Shown: positions 49,449-58,474 of the stretch, piece by piece
Numbering within the stretch: the first letter of the stretch is position 1
Layout: each line of letters begins with the position of its first letter
Assembly: GCF_018308945.1 (NCBI RefSeq)
Contig: NZ_CP070501.1
Coordinates: 496,001 to 560,000 of the forward strand
DNA: 64,000 bases
Reading direction: 5' to 3'
DNA from: Agrococcus sp. Marseille-Q4369
GTDB lineage: Bacteria; Actinomycetota; Actinomycetes; Actinomycetales; Microbacteriaceae
Position numbers and translations under genes: made by a program
The notes under the pieces: generated by a model
Seen by the model: only the letters and a program-made list of their open reading frames with translations
What the model was told of the DNA's origin: nothing
Databases searched by the model: none

Positions 49449-49973
49449 ATGACCCAGATCGACGCGCGCGGCACGGCGAGCTCGGGCTACTGGTACCCGG
49501 GGCACGGTCGGCCGACGAGCGTCGACGTGCTCAACCTGCTGCGGCGCTACCGTGCCGCGGAGGCGCAGATGCGGGCACGCACCCGTGCGTCGATGGGCAT
49601 GGGCGAGACCGATCTGCTCGCGCTGCGACTGCTGCTGCAGGCGGAGCGGCGCGGCGAGGTGCTGCGGCAGCGCGATCTCGCGTCGGCGCTCGGGCTCGCA
49701 TCGCCCTCGGTGACCGCGCTCGTCGACCGGCTCGTCGAGAGCGGCCACGTGCGCCGCGAGCCGCACCCGGACGACCGGCGGGCGACGATCGTCGTGCCGA
49801 CGAAGGACACCGATGACGAGGTCCGCGCGACGCTCGGCGCCATGCATCGGCGGATGATCGACGTGATCGACGCGATGGACGACGAGCAGACCGAGGCGGT
49901 GGCCGGCTTCCTCGATCGCATGGTCACCGCGGTCGAGCACGTCGACGAGCACGACGAGGCTTCTGGCGCGTAG
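49449..49973 (+). CDS. MarR family transcriptional regulator
   Basis: A 174-residue winged-helix regulator. The DNA-binding part is about residues 50-105: METDLLALRLLL-like helix, LRQRDLASALGLASPSVTALVDRL (recognition helix) and the wing RREPHPDDRRATIVVPT with the family D-x-R-D-R-R. N- and C-terminal helices form the dimer interface. Ligand unknown. TAGGGT at 49408-49413 gives a short leader and GGAGGAG stands before the ATG at 49449. It is divergent from the 121-residue gene and likely autorepresses through the two palindromes between them. Confidence 0.88.
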   Translation: MTQIDARGTASSGYWYPGHGRPTSVDVLNLLRRYRAAEAQMRARTRASMGMGETDLLALRLLLQAERRGEVLRQRDLASALGLASPSVTALVDRLVESGHVRREPHPDDRRATIVVPTKDTDDEVRATLGAMHRRMIDVIDAMDDEQTEAVAGFLDRMVTAVEHVDEHDEASGA

Positions 49974-50025
49974 CATCCGGGGCGCGCGGGGAGTGCCAGC
50001 GGCCAGGGCCGCGTAGGCTCGACGA

Positions 50026-50526
50026 GTGAAGACCAGCAGCCTCTCCGGCGGCGCGCAGCTGCGCCGCGCCCAGCCCGGCGACGAGCCGGGCATCCTCGCG
50101 ATGATCCACGCGCTCGCGGTCTACGAGCGAGAGCCGGATGCGGTGGAGAACACCGAGGGGATGCTGACGGCGACGCTCTTCGGCGACGAGCCGCGAGCCT
50201 TCGCGCACGTCGTCGAGCGCGACGGCGCGATCGTCGGCATCGCGATCTGGTTCCTGACGTACTCGACATGGACGGGCACGCACGGCATCTGGCTCGAGGA
50301 CCTCTACGTCGACGAGGCGCAGCGCGGCCGCGGATACGGTCGAGCGCTCATGGCGGCGCTCGCCGCGGAGTGCGTCGAGCGCGGCTACCGGCGCTTCGAG
50401 TGGACGGTGCTCGACTGGAACGAGCCGTCGATCGGGTTCTACCGCTCGATCGGCGCCGAGCCGCTGGACGAGTGGACGACGCAGCGCCTCACCGGCGAGC
50501 GGCTCGAGGCGCTCGCGCAGCGCTGA
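50026..50526 (+). CDS. GNAT N-acetyltransferase (SSAT/thialysine acetyltransferase-like)
   Basis: A 166-residue GNAT-fold acetyltransferase. Motif A is LEDLYVDEAQRGRGYGRALMAAL (about residues 92-114) with the acetyl-CoA loop RGRGYG; motif B includes FEWTVLDWNEPSIGFYRSIGAEPLDEW, which closely follows the pattern of the spermidine/spermine or thialysine N-acetyltransferase group. The amine substrate cannot be assigned. The start is GTG at 50026, six bases after TAGGCT (50014-50019). The dif-like site begins 35 bases after its stop. Confidence 0.88.
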   Translation: MKTSSLSGGAQLRRAQPGDEPGILAMIHALAVYEREPDAVENTEGMLTATLFGDEPRAFAHVVERDGAIVGIAIWFLTYSTWTGTHGIWLEDLYVDEAQRGRGYGRALMAALAAECVERGYRRFEWTVLDWNEPSIGFYRSIGAEPLDEWTTQRLTGERLEALAQR

Positions 50527-50560
50527 CGCGGTGACTCGCTCCTCTCGGCGACTCCCGTGA

Positions 50561-50588
50561 AGCGCCGATAATGCGCATTATGTCCGAT
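50561..50588. other. dif-like Xer recombination site
   Basis: An AT-rich island in GC-rich DNA with the layout of a Xer site: a left arm ending GATAA, a 6-bp centre TGCGCA (50572-50577), and a right arm starting TTATGTC. Within it, 50568-50581 is a perfect 14-bp palindrome. Against the actinobacterial dif consensus as I remember it, the blocks CCGATAAT (50565-50572) and ATTATGTC (50577-50584) match completely and about 22 of 28 positions agree overall. It could be the chromosome dimer resolution site or a Xer-mobile module site. It lies between a GNAT gene and a VapBC module. Confidence 0.6.
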
Positions 50589-50648
50589 CGGTGAGATGCC
50601 GTATCGCTGCCGTCTCCCCTCAGCGGCCACCTCGCTCGCCGCCTCGAC

Positions 50649-51047
50649 TCACTCGCCTGCGCAGGGATCGAGCGTCGCGAGGCCCATCTGTGAAGCGACC
50701 TCGAGCATGCGGGCGTCATGCGAGACGATCACGAGGTCTTCGATGCCGGATCGCAGAGCGGTGCCGAGGTGGATCGCGTCGAGGGCGCGCACGTGCGGCA
50801 CGATCGCCTCGGCCTCGATCAGCACGGCGTGATCGATCGGGATCACGCCGACGAAGTCGAGCACCTCGTCGCGCTCGGCGAACGGGATGCCTTCGCGTCG
50901 CGCGAGGCGCGTGAGCTCCGTCTTGAGCAACCGGGACGAGACGAGCTCGTCCGACTCGGCCGCGTCTACGAACCACGCGACCGCCGTCGGCGAGTGCCGC
51001 AGCATCGCACGGCCGGCGACGGATGTGTCGAGGTAGAACGTCGTCAT
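50649..51047 (-). CDS. vapC: PIN-domain toxin VapC
   Basis: A 132-residue PIN-domain ribonuclease, the toxin of a type II module. The acidic metal-binding residues are visible: Asp in FYLDTSVAGRA (about residue 7), Glu in RLLKTELTRL (about 44), Asp in VRALDAIHLGTAL (about 91) and Asp in VSHDARML (about 109). VapC enzymes cut tRNA or rRNA when freed from the antitoxin. The ATG at 51047 shares its A with the antitoxin TGA (TGATG); a GTG at 51050 is the alternative. It ends about 60 bases from the dif-like site. Confidence 0.9.
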   Translation of the reverse strand: MTTFYLDTSVAGRAMLRHSPTAVAWFVDAAESDELVSSRLLKTELTRLARREGIPFAERDEVLDFVGVIPIDHAVLIEAEAIVPHVRALDAIHLGTALRSGIEDLVIVSHDARMLEVASQMGLATLDPCAGE

Positions 51048-51295
51048 CACTCCCCCCGCAGGTCGTCCAGCAGCTCGTCGATCGATGCGGCCGTCCGCAG
51101 CTCATGCCGAGGGAGCGACGCGAGGTTCGGTCGGCCCGTGCGCTTCGGCGGGATGATCTGGGTCGACGCCGCAACCGGCTCGACGCGGGCGATCGGCCGG
51201 TTGTACGACGTGATCGTGTAGCTCTCCCCCGACTCCACGTCCCGCAGCATCTGCGCGGGATTCTGGCGGAGCGCGCGGACGGACACGTTCTTCAT
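51047..51295 (-). CDS. vapB: Phd/YefM-type antitoxin VapB
   Basis: An 82-residue antitoxin. The N-terminal DNA-binding part is MKNVSVRALRQNPAQMLRDV, followed by GESYTITSYNRPIARVEP, the Phd/YefM pattern (strand-helix with a conserved N-P and R-P). The C-terminal segment, with ASIDELLDDLRGE, is the acidic toxin-binding tail. It is followed directly by vapC. The ATG at 51295 is set by TACAAT (51307-51302, minus strand) 6 bases upstream, which is the best -10 in the window and lies inside a 25-bp palindrome, so repression by the VapBC complex is expected. Confidence 0.88.
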   Translation of the reverse strand: MKNVSVRALRQNPAQMLRDVESGESYTITSYNRPIARVEPVAASTQIIPPKRTGRPNLASLPRHELRTAASIDELLDDLRGE

Positions 51296-51300
51296 GCCCT

Positions 51301-51325
51301 GATTGTAGGTCATTGATCTACAATC
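51301..51325. promoter_or_regulatory. 25-bp palindromic operator of vapBC containing the -10 and a neighbouring stop codon
   Basis: The 25 bases form an inverted repeat around position 51313 in which 11 of 12 pairs match; the outer arms are GATTGTAG and CTACAATC. The left arm carries the leaderless -10 TACAAT of vapB on the minus strand. The right arm carries the TAG stop of the DUF4192 gene (51320-51318). On the plus strand the other arm offers a mirror TACAAT, but it faces only a three-codon ORF. Confidence 0.75.
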
Positions 51326-52076
51326 CGCGATGGCGCGGTGACGCGTCCACACGGGCCGCTGCGGTCCACGTCGGCACCCGCTCGCCGAAGAGCAGCATCA
51401 GGCTCGGCACCATCGCGTGGCCGCGATCGATCCCTGCGGCCCTCACGAGATGCGCCATGGCGTCCGCTCGCTTGCCGAGCGCCCAGAGCAACCAAGCGAC
51501 GGCGCAGAGCAGCGCCGGCTGCATCTCCTCGGGGGCGTGCGCCGCAGACCACCGAAGGAGAGCGATGCCTCGGATGGTGCGGTCGCGATCGGGCACCCTC
51601 TGCGTCTCACCGCGCAAGCACCGCCCGACATGCACGTCCGGAAGCGCCCCCTTGGCGACGAGCTGCCGGACGTGATCGTCGACGGCGATGCCGAGCTCGA
51701 CGGCGTGGTCGACGATCCGCGTCACGTGTCGGAGGTGCTCCGTCGCCAGCCCGCGACCGAAGGCGACCTGCAGCGCGAGCTGCTCGGGCACGCTCGGCCA
51801 CTGCGCGAGAGCGACCAGCATCGCGATCTGCGGCAAGCGTGCACTGCGCTCGTCCCTGAGCGAGTCCTCGAGGATCCCGATCGACATCGCCAGCGCGACG
51901 CCATGCGGCGTGACCTGGAACCACGGGCGCTGGTCCTCGTCGTCTTCGACATCCGTCTCCACGGGCTCTACGAGCGCACGGACGACCGCCGACGCCCTGA
52001 TGCTCACCTCTTCCGCCACCCGCGGATCCGCTTGCGGCAGTGCCGCCCCGAGCGTCTGACGATCGTGCTGCAGCAT
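51318..52076 (-). CDS. DUF4192-domain protein, short form
   Basis: A 252-residue protein whose C-terminal half has the DUF4192 helical pattern: a segment reading ALLRWSAAHAPEEMQPALLCAVAWLLWALG (about residues 165-195, given in parts), then RADAMAHLVRAAGIDRGHAM. Full actinobacterial members are, as I recall, some 350-400 residues with an N-terminal half beginning near a VPxLLGY-like element, which is absent. CACAGT (52089-52084, minus strand) stands 7 bases before the ATG at 52076, so the short form could be expressed. Its last residues run into the vapBC operator. Function unknown; composition is less GC-extreme than its neighbours. Confidence 0.62.
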   Translation of the reverse strand: MLQHDRQTLGAALPQADPRVAEEVSIRASAVVRALVEPVETDVEDDEDQRPWFQVTPHGVALAMSIGILEDSLRDERSARLPQIAMLVALAQWPSVPEQLALQVAFGRGLATEHLRHVTRIVDHAVELGIAVDDHVRQLVAKGALPDVHVGRCLRGETQRVPDRDRTIRGIALLRWSAAHAPEEMQPALLCAVAWLLWALGKRADAMAHLVRAAGIDRGHAMVPSLMLLFGERVPTWTAAARVDASPRHRGL

Positions 52077-52193
52077 GCCGGTCACTGTGGCCGAGTCCTG
52101 CCGATGCGCGCGGCAGCGAGCGGTCGTCCTGTGGAGGGACGTTGACTGCGCTCCTTCCGGCAAGCGCTCGCGCGCCGGCGCTACGATGGCGCC

Positions 52194-52355
52194 ATGCAGC
52201 TCCTCGTCGCCGCCTCCGCCGCCGCCCACGACGCGGGCATCCCGCTCGACGACCCGATGAACCTCTTCATCATCGCCTCGAGCCTCGTGACGGCGCTCGC
52301 GTTCGTCGGCATCGCCGGCGCGTTCGTCATGACGGCGCTCGGCCGCGCCGACTGA
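52194..52355 (+). CDS. Small single-helix membrane protein, 53 residues
   Basis: A 53-residue protein with an Ala-rich N-terminus, the polar segment HDAGIPLDDPM and one membrane helix (about residues 23-47, LFIIASSLVTALAFVGIAGAFVM). No family recognised. TACGAT (52182-52187) lies 6 bases before the ATG at 52194, the same leaderless layout as at confirmed genes, and third positions are GC-rich as in coding DNA. It sits between the DUF4192 gene (divergent) and the MpaB-type gene. Confidence 0.65.
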   Translation: MQLLVAASAAAHDAGIPLDDPMNLFIIASSLVTALAFVGIAGAFVMTALGRAD

Positions 52356-52401
52356 CCCCAGAACGCGCGGCTCGCACAGCGTCGGCTGGCATGCTGACGG
52401 C

Positions 52402-53319
52402 ATGGCGATGAGGCTGCGCGCGCGACTGCTCGAGGCGCTCGCCGGCGACCCCGAGGGCTCCCCAGCGTGGATCCGCGAGCTCGCCGAGGGCGACGACGCG
52501 GGCCACTTCGCCGAGGACGGCGCCGCCTGGACGGTGCACGGCAGCATGGCGACGCTCGTCGCCGGCATCCGCGCCCTGCTGCTGCAGGCGCTCCACCCCG
52601 GCGCGATGGCCGGCGTGCACGACCACTCGACCTACCGGCAGGATCCGCTCGGCCGCCTCTCCGGCACCGTCCGCTGGGTCGTGTGCCTCACCTACGGCTC
52701 CACCGCGCAGGCGGAGCGCGAGACGGCGCGCGTCGGCCGCTTTCACAGGCGCGTGCAGGGCGCCTACGTCGACGGCCGCGGCGCCGAGCGCGCCTACAGC
52801 GCCGCCGACCCGGGCCTGGCCGACTGGGTGCACCTCGCCTTCGCCGACGCGTTCCTCACGTGCCAGGAGACCTGGGGCGAGCGGATGCCCGGCGGCGGCC
52901 GGATCCCGGGCGGCTCCGACGCGTACGTGGCCGAGTGGGCGACCGCAGGTCGGCTCATGCACGTCGACGACCCGCCGACGACCGCGGTCGAGCTGCGGAG
53001 CCGCATCGACGGCTACCTCGAGCGCGGCGAGCTGCGCAGCGACGAGCGCGTGCGCGAGGTCGTCTCGTTCCTGCGCCGCCCGCCCGTCGGCGGCGTCGCG
53101 GGCATCGGCTACCGGCTGCTGTTCGCCGGTGCCGTCGCGACGCTCCCCCGCCGCTACCGGCAGCTGCTCGGCGTGCGCCGCTCCCCCTTGCCCGTCGTCA
53201 CGCTCACGCGCGTCGTGCTCGCGATCGCGGGTCGCGCGCTCGCGAGCGGCGAGGGCAGGCGCGCGCAGGACTGGGCGCGCCTGCGCCTCCGCCGGCTCGA
53301 GCGGGAGCGCGCCGCGTGA
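52402..53319 (+). CDS. MpaB/DUF2236 family oxygenase-like protein
   Basis: A 305-residue protein of the DUF2236 family, which contains the heme-b rubber-cleaving oxygenase Lcp and the fungal MpaB oxygenase. Features are the early GIRALLLQALHPGAMAGVHDHS segment (His residues about 65-75), the DPLGRLSGTVRWV region, and the VGRFHRRVQG motif (His about 115, a likely heme ligand by analogy). The rest is alpha-helical. Whether it binds heme is untested. CATGCT (52390-52395) stands 6 bases before the ATG at 52402. It overlaps the following small membrane-protein gene by 4 bases. Confidence 0.85.
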   Translation: MAMRLRARLLEALAGDPEGSPAWIRELAEGDDAGHFAEDGAAWTVHGSMATLVAGIRALLLQALHPGAMAGVHDHSTYRQDPLGRLSGTVRWVVCLTYGSTAQAERETARVGRFHRRVQGAYVDGRGAERAYSAADPGLADWVHLAFADAFLTCQETWGERMPGGGRIPGGSDAYVAEWATAGRLMHVDDPPTTAVELRSRIDGYLERGELRSDERVREVVSFLRRPPVGGVAGIGYRLLFAGAVATLPRRYRQLLGVRRSPLPVVTLTRVVLAIAGRALASGEGRRAQDWARLRLRRLERERAA

Positions 53320-53648
53320 GCACCGCCCGCTCGCTCGCGACCGCCGCGGGCGCCGTCTACGGCTCGACCGCGATGCTCGGCGTCGGCCTCGCGACCGGCC
53401 TGTGGCGCAACGAGCAGAACCGCTGGGTCCACCACGTCGGCTACGTCGCCGCGGTCGCGCTCACGTCGGCGACCGTCGCGGTGAGCGCCCTGCGCGAGCG
53501 CGACGGCACGCGCGCCACGCTCGCGGCCGCGGCGCTCGTGCCGCTCACGGCGCTCCCCCGCGTCTCGACGCGCTCGCGCAGGCATCCGCTCGTCGCTCTC
53601 ACCGCCGCCCCGTGGCTCATCGCCGCCATCGCCCGCCGACCCCGATAG
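53316..53648 (+). CDS. Hypothetical membrane protein after MpaB-type gene
   Basis: A 110-residue protein with about three hydrophobic stretches (about residues 5-28, 42-60, 68-80 and a final one before the basic end). No family recognised. The GTG at 53316 overlaps the stop of the DUF2236 gene, and a nitroreductase gene starts 7 bases after its TAG, so the three form one transcription unit. It might anchor the oxygenase-like partner to the membrane; this is inference from operon position. Confidence 0.75.
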   Translation: MSTARSLATAAGAVYGSTAMLGVGLATGLWRNEQNRWVHHVGYVAAVALTSATVAVSALRERDGTRATLAAAALVPLTALPRVSTRSRRHPLVALTAAPWLIAAIARRPR

Positions 53649-53655
53649 GAGCATC

Positions 53656-54474
53656 GTGGAGCTCATCGACGCCATCCGCCGCCGCCGCACGACGAACGGC
53701 GCGTTCCTGCCCGACCCGGTGAAGGAGGAGCACCAGCGCCTGCTGATCGAGATGGCCGGCCGCGCGCCCTCGCAGCTCAACAGCCAGCCGTGGCGGTTCG
53801 TCATCACCGAGGATCGCAGCACGATCGAGCGCGTGGCCGCGATCAGCGGCGAGAGCATGACCGAGGCGATGTCGAACGGCACGTTCTTCGAGCGCTACAA
53901 GCGCTACTTCCGCTTCTCGCAGCGCGAGATGGACGAGCGCCGCGACGGCATGCTCTTCGACAAGCTGCCAGCGCCGCTGCGCCCCTTCACGAGCCAGGTG
54001 TTCACCTCCGGCGGCCAGCGGCTCATGAACGCGATGCGCGTGCCGCACACGCTCGGCGAGGAGAACCGCAAGCTCGTCGCCGGCTCCCCGCTCATGCTCG
54101 CCGTCATGCTCGACCGCGCCGAGCACCGCCCGGGCGAGCTCTCCTCCTTCTACTCGCTCTTCAGCATGGGCGCGGCGATGGAGAACCTCTGGCTCACGAC
54201 GGTCGAGCTCGGCATGGGCATCCAGTTCGTCTCCTTCCCGATGGAGGTGCCCGGGCAGTGGGAGCGGCTCGTCGAGCTCTTCCGCGTGCCCGACCACCTC
54301 GAGCTCATGGCCGTCTACCGCCTCGGCTACGTGCCCGAGGAGCGCCGCCGCCCCCGCATCGACTGGACGAGCTCCGAGCGCCGGCTGCCCTCGCAGATCG
54401 TCTTCCGCGACACGTGCGACACCCCCCAGCTCGGCTGGGACGATGCGCAGGTCACCCCGCGCCACGACGACTGA
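53656..54474 (+). CDS. Nitroreductase family FMN protein
   Basis: A 272-residue member of the nitroreductase superfamily, which uses FMN and NAD(P)H to reduce nitro groups, quinones or flavins. The FMN-binding N-terminus is [17 protein letters not shown] (about residues 6-22), followed by [14 protein letters not shown] (the family P-(S/T)-x-x-N-x-Q-P-W motif, about 36-49). The C-terminal half has [23 protein letters not shown] and a Gly-rich [11 protein letters not shown] end. The central insertion (about 75-125) is longer than in small family members. It starts with GTG at 53656, 7 bases behind the preceding gene. Confidence 0.88.
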   Translation: MELIDAIRRRRTTNGAFLPDPVKEEHQRLLIEMAGRAPSQLNSQPWRFVITEDRSTIERVAAISGESMTEAMSNGTFFERYKRYFRFSQREMDERRDGMLFDKLPAPLRPFTSQVFTSGGQRLMNAMRVPHTLGEENRKLVAGSPLMLAVMLDRAEHRPGELSSFYSLFSMGAAMENLWLTTVELGMGIQFVSFPMEVPGQWERLVELFRVPDHLELMAVYRLGYVPEERRRPRIDWTSSERRLPSQIVFRDTCDTPQLGWDDAQVTPRHDD

Positions 54475-54546
54475 TCGGCCACTTGCCGCCGAGCCCAGGC
54501 AGTGCCAGGCTCCTCGCGAGAGAGCGTGCTCGAGGACGGAGATCGG

Positions 54547-55032
54547 ATGCGTCATCCCCGCGGCGTCGTGATCGCACTCGCGAGCGCGGTCGCGCTCGCC
54601 CTCGCCGGCTGCGCGAGCGGCACGACCGAGCCGGCCGCCGAGACCCCGAGCTCGGAAGCCTCCTCCGGGTCGTCGCCGGCGCCCAGCCCAGAGCCCTCCC
54701 CTGCCGAGCCCTCGAGCGAGGCGCCCGAGGAGGCGACGCCGCTCACGGGCGTCGTCGCCACCGACGACGATCCCGAGGCCTCCGTGGTCGCGCTGCTCGA
54801 CGCATCCGGCGCCGCGGTCGAGTCGCTCCCGGCCGGCACCTACGCGCTCACGTTCGCCGACCGCTCGCGCATGCACAGCTTCCGGCTGCGCGGCCCGGGC
54901 GGCATCGACGTCGCGACCGACGTCGCCGGCTCCGACGAGTCGACGGTCGAGATCACGCTCGAGCCCGGCACCTACGAGATCGTCTGCGATCCGCACTCGG
55001 GCACGATGCGCGCCGAGATCGACGTGACCTGA
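54547..55032 (+). CDS. Cupredoxin-like lipoprotein
   Basis: A 161-residue secreted lipoprotein. The signal peptide ends in LAGC with the Cys at about residue 22. A Ser/Pro/Glu-rich linker (about 23-70) leads to a cupredoxin-like beta-sandwich. Candidate type 1 copper ligands are His in SRMHSF (about 108), and Cys, His and Met in VCDPHSGTM (about 145-154), the order of plastocyanin and azurin. It may carry electrons or store copper outside the membrane. The ATG at 54547 is used because it begins the signal peptide; a GGAG site precedes it. A phosphoesterase gene follows. Confidence 0.83.
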   Translation: MRHPRGVVIALASAVALALAGCASGTTEPAAETPSSEASSGSSPAPSPEPSPAEPSSEAPEEATPLTGVVATDDDPEASVVALLDASGAAVESLPAGTYALTFADRSRMHSFRLRGPGGIDVATDVAGSDESTVEITLEPGTYEIVCDPHSGTMRAEIDVT

Positions 55033-55067
55033 GCGGTGCGCTCGGCGCCGTGCGCGAGACTGGCGCG

Positions 55068-55586
55068 GTGACGACGCGCCTGCTGCTGCTGAGCGACACG
55101 CACCTGCCGAAGCGCGCGAAGGCGCTGCAGGAGCAGGTGTGGCGGCTCGTCGACGAGGCGGATGCCGTCATCCACGCGGGCGATTGGGTCTCGGAGGCCT
55201 TCCTCGACGAACTGGAGGCGCGCGCCCGGCGGCTCATCGGCGTCGCGGGCAACAACGACGGGCCGGCGCTGTGGGAGCGCCTCGGTGGCGAGGCGCGCGC
55301 GGAGCTCGACGGCGTCCGGATCGCGCTCGTGCACGAGACCGGCGCCACCGCCGGGCGTGAGCGCCGCTGCGACGAGCGCTTCGGACCGGCCTCACTCGAT
55401 CCGTGCGACGTGCTCGTCTTCGGCCACTCGCACATCCCGTGGGACTCGGTGACGCCCGGCGGCGTGCGGCTGCTGAACCCCGGCTCCCCCACCGATCGTC
55501 GGCGCCAGCCGGTCGGCACGGTCATGACCGCGATCGCCGACGACGGGCAGCTGCGCGACGTGCGGCTCGTCGAGACGCCGCGCTGA
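55068..55586 (+). CDS. YfcE/MJ0936-type metallophosphoesterase
   Basis: A 172-residue small phosphodiesterase of the calcineurin-like superfamily. Metal-binding motifs are LSDTHLP (about residues 8-14), HAGDWVSE (about 36), GNNDGP (about 60), LVHETG and FGHSHIPW (about 119-126), in the canonical order. It probably hydrolyses a cyclic or linear phosphodiester. It starts with GTG at 55068, six bases after GAGACT (55056-55061). It is unrelated in detail to the longer phosphoesterase at 8.9-9.6 kb. Confidence 0.88.
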   Translation: MTTRLLLLSDTHLPKRAKALQEQVWRLVDEADAVIHAGDWVSEAFLDELEARARRLIGVAGNNDGPALWERLGGEARAELDGVRIALVHETGATAGRERRCDERFGPASLDPCDVLVFGHSHIPWDSVTPGGVRLLNPGSPTDRRRQPVGTVMTAIADDGQLRDVRLVETPR

Positions 55587-55642
55587 CGTGGAGGGGATGC
55601 TCGGATTGCGCGCGTAGCCTCGCCGACGGACAGGGGGACGCG

Positions 55643-57106
<1,464 letters not shown>

Positions 57107-57246
57107 CGCCGCCGATCGCTGCCGCGTCCGGCTTGCCGCGAAGCGCGGTGATCCGGGCCGTTGCGGCGCGGATCGACCGCTGCTCGCGGCAGATCGCGAA
57201 TCCGACCGCTGCTCGCCACGCGGCGTCGCGAGCGGCGGTTCGCGCG

Positions 57247-57996
57247 TCAGCCGGTGTGCGCGAGGATCGCCGAGGCGACCGCTCGCGGCGCCGTGTGCTG
57301 CACGGCGTGCGGGTGGCCGGGCACGTGCACGAGCCGCGCGCGCGGCGCGCGGTCGCGCAGCTCGCGGCTCCAGCGCAGCCCCGCGATCGGGTCGCGCTCG
57401 CCGCGCAGCACGAGCAGCGGCATCTCGAGCCGCTCGACCGCGCGCTCGAGCGAATACGCGATCATGTGGCGCAGCTGCACGAGGTACCACGCGGGGCCGG
57501 CGCGGAGGTAGTCGCTCAGGATGACGACGTTGCCGCTCGGCGGCTCGCGCAGCGAGTCGACGAGCAGCGCCCTCGCCTGCGCGGTCGGCGAGCGGTGCTG
57601 ATGGTCGGCCACGGGGCCGATCGCGACGACGAGCGAGACGAGCTCTGGCCGCTGCAGCGCGAGCTCGACGACCCACTGCGAGCCCATCGAGTGCCCGACG
57701 AGCACGACCGGCCCGGTGCCGAGCGAGTCGAGCGCCTCACCGAGCGCTCCCGCCATCGTCTCGATGTCGAGGTCACGCTGTGGCTTCGGCAGCCCGCCGA
57801 AGCCCGGCAGGTCGACCGAGATCACTCGCGCCCGCGTGGCGAGCACGCCGTGCAGGCGCGCGAAGTAGCGACGCGAGACGCCGATGCCGTGCACGAGCAC
57901 GACCGTCGGATGCGTCGGGTCGGGTGCCGACGCATCCGCCGTCAGCCTGAAGGCGAGGTCGCCGATGTCGACGCGGTGCGCGTGGCGGCGCCTCAC
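57247..57996 (-). CDS. Alpha/beta hydrolase
   Basis: A 249-residue alpha/beta-hydrolase fold enzyme. Oxyanion region VVLVHGIGVSRRYFARLH (about residues 27-44), nucleophile elbow VGHSMGSQW (Ser, about 97), acid Asp in LRGERDPIAG (about 204) and base His in VPGHPHAVQHTAP (about 230). Substrate unknown. The start is GTG at 57996, overlapping the stop of the GNAT gene by 4 bases (GTGA), so these two form an operon. The 140 bases between its stop and the kinase stop hold only a 14-base direct repeat. Confidence 0.87.
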   Translation of the reverse strand: MRRRHAHRVDIGDLAFRLTADASAPDPTHPTVVLVHGIGVSRRYFARLHGVLATRARVISVDLPGFGGLPKPQRDLDIETMAGALGEALDSLGTGPVVLVGHSMGSQWVVELALQRPELVSLVVAIGPVADHQHRSPTAQARALLVDSLREPPSGNVVILSDYLRAGPAWYLVQLRHMIAYSLERAVERLEMPLLVLRGERDPIAGLRWSRELRDRAPRARLVHVPGHPHAVQHTAPRAVASAILAHTG

Positions 57997-58409
57997 GCTC
58001 CGGCCGGCAGGTCGAGCGTCATGCCGAGCGGGTCGCTCGTCGCGGCCACGAAGCCGAGGTCCTGGTAGACCGAGACGGCTTCGGGGCTCGAGAAGAGGCC
58101 AACGACCGCCTCGGCGGGTGCCTCGGCGCGCACGTGCGCGAGCAGCCGCTCGACGATCCGCGTGCCGATGCCCTGCTCCGACGCATCCGGGTCGACCATG
58201 ACGTCCTGCACGTACCAATAGCGCACGCCGTCGCCGACGAGCCTGCCCACGCCGACGGTGCGGCCGCCGTCGCGCACCACGACGCCGTGGAGCGAGCGCT
58301 CGAGCGAGCGGTCGATCGAGGCCCAGTCGAAGTGGTCGAGCCAGCCGACAGCCTCGGCGACCGCGCGCTGCTCGGCGGCGGTCGGGATGCGGTCCTCGAG
58401 CGTAATCAT
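57993..58409 (-). CDS. GNAT family N-acetyltransferase
   Basis: A 138-residue GNAT-fold protein. Motif A is VQDVMVDPDASEQGIGTRIVERLLA (about residues 68-92) with the acetyl-CoA loop EQGIG in place of the common QGKG; motif B is VGLFSSPEAVSVYQDLGF. The substrate cannot be told. The ATG at 58409 is set by TATGGT (58421-58416, minus strand) 6 bases upstream. It is the first gene of a two-gene unit with the hydrolase. Confidence 0.86.
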   Translation of the reverse strand: MITLEDRIPTAAEQRAVAEAVGWLDHFDWASIDRSLERSLHGVVVRDGGRTVGVGRLVGDGVRYWYVQDVMVDPDASEQGIGTRIVERLLAHVRAEAPAEAVVGLFSSPEAVSVYQDLGFVAATSDPLGMTLDLPAGA

Positions 58410-58474
58410 CCCGCGACCATAGCCACCCAGCCTGGATCCAGGCCGCGCTCAGGCCCCGATGCGAGCGTGGAGCC

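Noticed and set aside
51318-51340. A plus-strand gene reading from the mirror TACAAT in the vapBC palindrome
   Set aside because: The ATG it faces opens only three codons before TGA; the mirror hexamer follows from the palindrome.
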